Assembly: GCA_032128395.1 (NCBI GenBank)
Contig: JAQBGV010000154.1
Span: forward strand, 1-7,059
Origin: JAQBGV01 sp032128395
Lineage (GTDB): Bacteria > Planctomycetota > UBA8108 > UBA1146
Direction of reading: 5' to 3'
DNA length: 7,059 bases
Each line of letters begins with the position of its first letter. Position 1 is the first letter of the stretch. This document shows positions 5,888 through 7,059 of the stretch, piece after piece. The position numbers and the translations under genes are program-made. Under the pieces are notes generated by a model that was not told where the DNA came from, ran no database searches, and saw only the letters and a program-made list of their open reading frames with translations.

Positions 5888-5894
5888 GGAGGAG
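5888..5894 (+). promoter_or_regulatory. Ribosome binding site of the thiolase gene
   Basis: GGAGGAG lies just before the ATG at 5897-5899. Upstream, CCATTCGGT and ACCGATGG (5871-5889) can pair partly and reach the first G bases of this site, which might lower its access. Confidence 0.6.
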
Positions 5895-5896
5895 AG

Positions 5897-7059
5897 ATGA
5901 AGCCTTGTCGCCGCGTTTTCGTCGCTGGGGGTGCGATCACGCCGTTCATCGGCAAGTTTCATCCAGACTTCATCTGGAAGGGGCACCCGGACTTCGGGAA
6001 GCGGGAGAACCCATCCATCGAAGAGCTGATCCACCGCGTCGCCCGGGAGACCCTCCAGTCGACCGGAATCGACGGTGAGGCCATCGATCGCGGAGTGGTC
6101 GGCAACTTCGTCGGGGAGTGCTTCGTCAACCAGGGACACCTCGGGGCGATGCTCGCAGCGGCCGACGCTGGATTCACCCACAAGCCGTTCCACCGGGTGG
6201 AGGGGGCCTGCGCGTCCGGAGGGCTCGCGATCTTCTCCGGGATCGAGGCGATCGCCGCTGGCGCCGATCTGGTGCTCGTCGTTGGCGTCGAAGTGCAATC
6301 CACCCGGAACGCGAAGGATGGCGCTGACTTCCTCGCCCGAGCGGCGCACTACGCGAACGAGCGCGAGATCGATCCGTTCACGTTCCCCTGCATGTTCGCA
6401 CGCCGGACGAAGGCGTACCTCGAGAAGTTCGGCGGTCAGCTCGAAGACCTGGCTCCGATCGTCGTCAAGGCGTACGGCAACGCGAACCGCAACCCGAACG
6501 CGCACATGCGTTCGGTGACGATGTCGATGGAGCAGGCGGCCCGCTCTTCCGACGCGAACCCGACCTTCATCACGAACCCCGACTACAAGGACTGGCTGAA
6601 GGTCAGCGACTGCTCGCAGGTCTCCGATGGCGCCTGCGCGGTGCTCCTCGCATCAGAGCGGGGCCTCGCCAAGATCGGATCGGAAGAAGGAGGCGCGGTC
6701 GAGCTGGTCGGTTACGGGGTCGCCGCGGGCCCGCTCGGTGCGGTCGAGGATCTCACGAACATGGACGTCACCCAGGCCGCGGCGAACGAGGCGTATCTCT
6801 CGGTCGGGTGGAACGCGACCGATATCCAGATCGCCGAGGTCCACGACTGCTTCAGCATCACCGAGGTCCTCCTCACCGAGGCGCTCGGATTCTGTCTCGA
6901 GGGGCAAGGGATCGAGTTCGCAGCGGTGGGGAGCACCGCGATCGACGGCTCGATCCCGGTCAACACCGGAGGCGGCTTGATGGCGTTCGGACACCCGGTC
7001 GGCGCGACCGGAGTGAAGCAGGCATTCGAGATTTTCCGGCAGATGAACGGCCTTTGCGG
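5897..7059 (+). CDS. Thiolase family protein, SCPx-like acyl-CoA acetyltransferase (C-terminus beyond window)
   Basis: Thiolases cleave 3-ketoacyl-CoA with CoA, or run the reverse condensation, through an acyl-cysteine intermediate. 387 codons are present and the frame is open to the window edge. The start is ATG after GGAGGAG, giving MKPCRRVFVAGGAITPFIGK. Motifs: the nucleophile Cys105 in EGACASGG (102-109); VHDCFSITE at 315-323, the His-Asp-Cys-Phe signature of the SCPx/non-decarboxylating group; NTGGGLMAFGHPVGATG at 356-372, with the active-site His366. The second catalytic Cys (CxG), expected some 25 residues further on, lies outside the window. An N-terminal insert (HPDFIWKGHPDFGKREN at 22-38) precedes the first helix. 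Codon use is strongly G/C-ending, as expected for a resident gene. It is divergent from lexA. Substrate cannot be told: fatty-acid or sterol side-chain oxidation are both possible. Confidence 0.92.
   Translation, partial: MKPCRRVFVAGGAITPFIGKFHPDFIWKGHPDFGKRENPSIEELIHRVARETLQSTGIDGEAIDRGVVGNFVGECFVNQGHLGAMLAAADAGFTHKPFHRVEGACASGGLAIFSGIEAIAAGADLVLVVGVEVQSTRNAKDGADFLARAAHYANEREIDPFTFPCMFARRTKAYLEKFGGQLEDLAPIVVKAYGNANRNPNAHMRSVTMSMEQAARSSDANPTFITNPDYKDWLKVSDCSQVSDGACAVLLASERGLAKIGSEEGGAVELVGYGVAAGPLGAVEDLTNMDVTQAAANEAYLSVGWNATDIQIAEVHDCFSITEVLLTEALGFCLEGQGIEFAAVGSTAIDGSIPVNTGGGLMAFGHPVGATGVKQAFEIFRQMNGLC

Larger units (their letters stand above)
4681..5896. other. Gene-poor 1.2 kb spacer between lexA and the thiolase
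   Basis: No convincing gene was found here. The longest minus-strand open stretch (4676-5347, 223 codons) ends 28 bases before lexA with a hydrophobic run (VVLWAGLLSVLAIAWLVA). The rest is low-complexity Ser/Pro/Arg sequence, it has no clear ribosome site, and its stop falls inside the lexA operator. Contents seen: two 15-bp units GGAACTCGCAACRCT at 4769-4798; an inverted repeat at 4955-4989 containing GGGAGTTCT twice; the 14-bp tandem repeat at 5407-5462; a 15-bp palindrome at 5617-5631; a 12-bp direct repeat GCATCACTGGCC at 5651 and 5666; and the hairpin repeat at 5787-5849. It could be a decayed gene region or an unrecognised RNA locus. Confidence 0.6.

Noticed and set aside
5886..5900. 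Four-codon upstream frame (ATG GAG GAG AGA TGA) overlapping the thiolase start
   Set aside because: It consists of the ribosome binding site itself and has no ribosome site of its own; most likely coincidental.
5669..6505. 278-codon minus-strand frame opposite the thiolase
   Set aside because: Antisense shadow of the thiolase; the plus strand carries all catalytic motifs.

Overview
The window is GC-rich DNA carrying five protein-coding genes, two of them cut by the window edges. Four lie on the minus strand and one on the plus strand. Recognisable genes are a bacterial poly(A) polymerase (pcnB), the SOS repressor (lexA) and an SCPx-type thiolase. A membrane-anchored von Willebrand A (VWA) protein and a secreted or outer-membrane protein complete the set. 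High GC, a LexA box resembling the one I recall for Myxococcus, and the family types suggest a member of the Myxococcota, a related former 'deltaproteobacterium', or a Planctomycetota-like lineage. The sequence alone does not decide between them.

Layout from left to right. 1-368 (minus): N-terminal part of an exported, probably beta-barrel or lipoprotein gene. 369-658: spacer with one weak promoter candidate. 659-2155 (minus): pcnB, with a strong Shine-Dalgarno but apparently an ATC start codon, and a very basic RG-rich C-terminal tail. 2156-2313: spacer with a GC hairpin. 2314-3633 (minus): VWA protein with an N-terminal CxC motif, one membrane helix, a proline-rich linker and a VWA domain with an intact metal-site motif. 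3634-4005: gene-free, holding a cluster of hairpin repeats and a 5 x 13 bp tandem repeat. 4006-4647 (minus): lexA, with a candidate SOS box just upstream of its ribosome binding site. 4681-5896: about 1.2 kb with no convincing gene, holding a 4 x 14 bp tandem repeat and further hairpins. 5897-7059 (plus): thiolase, running off the right edge.

Functionally this looks like ordinary core genome (RNA 3'-end metabolism, SOS control, acyl-CoA metabolism) rather than a defence or mobile island. The VWA gene and pcnB are co-directional and 158 bp apart, so they may be co-transcribed. Nothing visible links them in one pathway. No CRISPR, transposase, tRNA or rRNA was seen.

The most notable non-coding signal is a dispersed composite repeat. 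A first hairpin (A) is followed by a second (B) whose loop begins ACCT and whose stem shows compensatory base changes. It occurs twice between the VWA gene and lexA and once in front of the thiolase. The most notable coding signal is the probable AUC initiation of pcnB, which parallels the AUU start known for E. coli pcnB.
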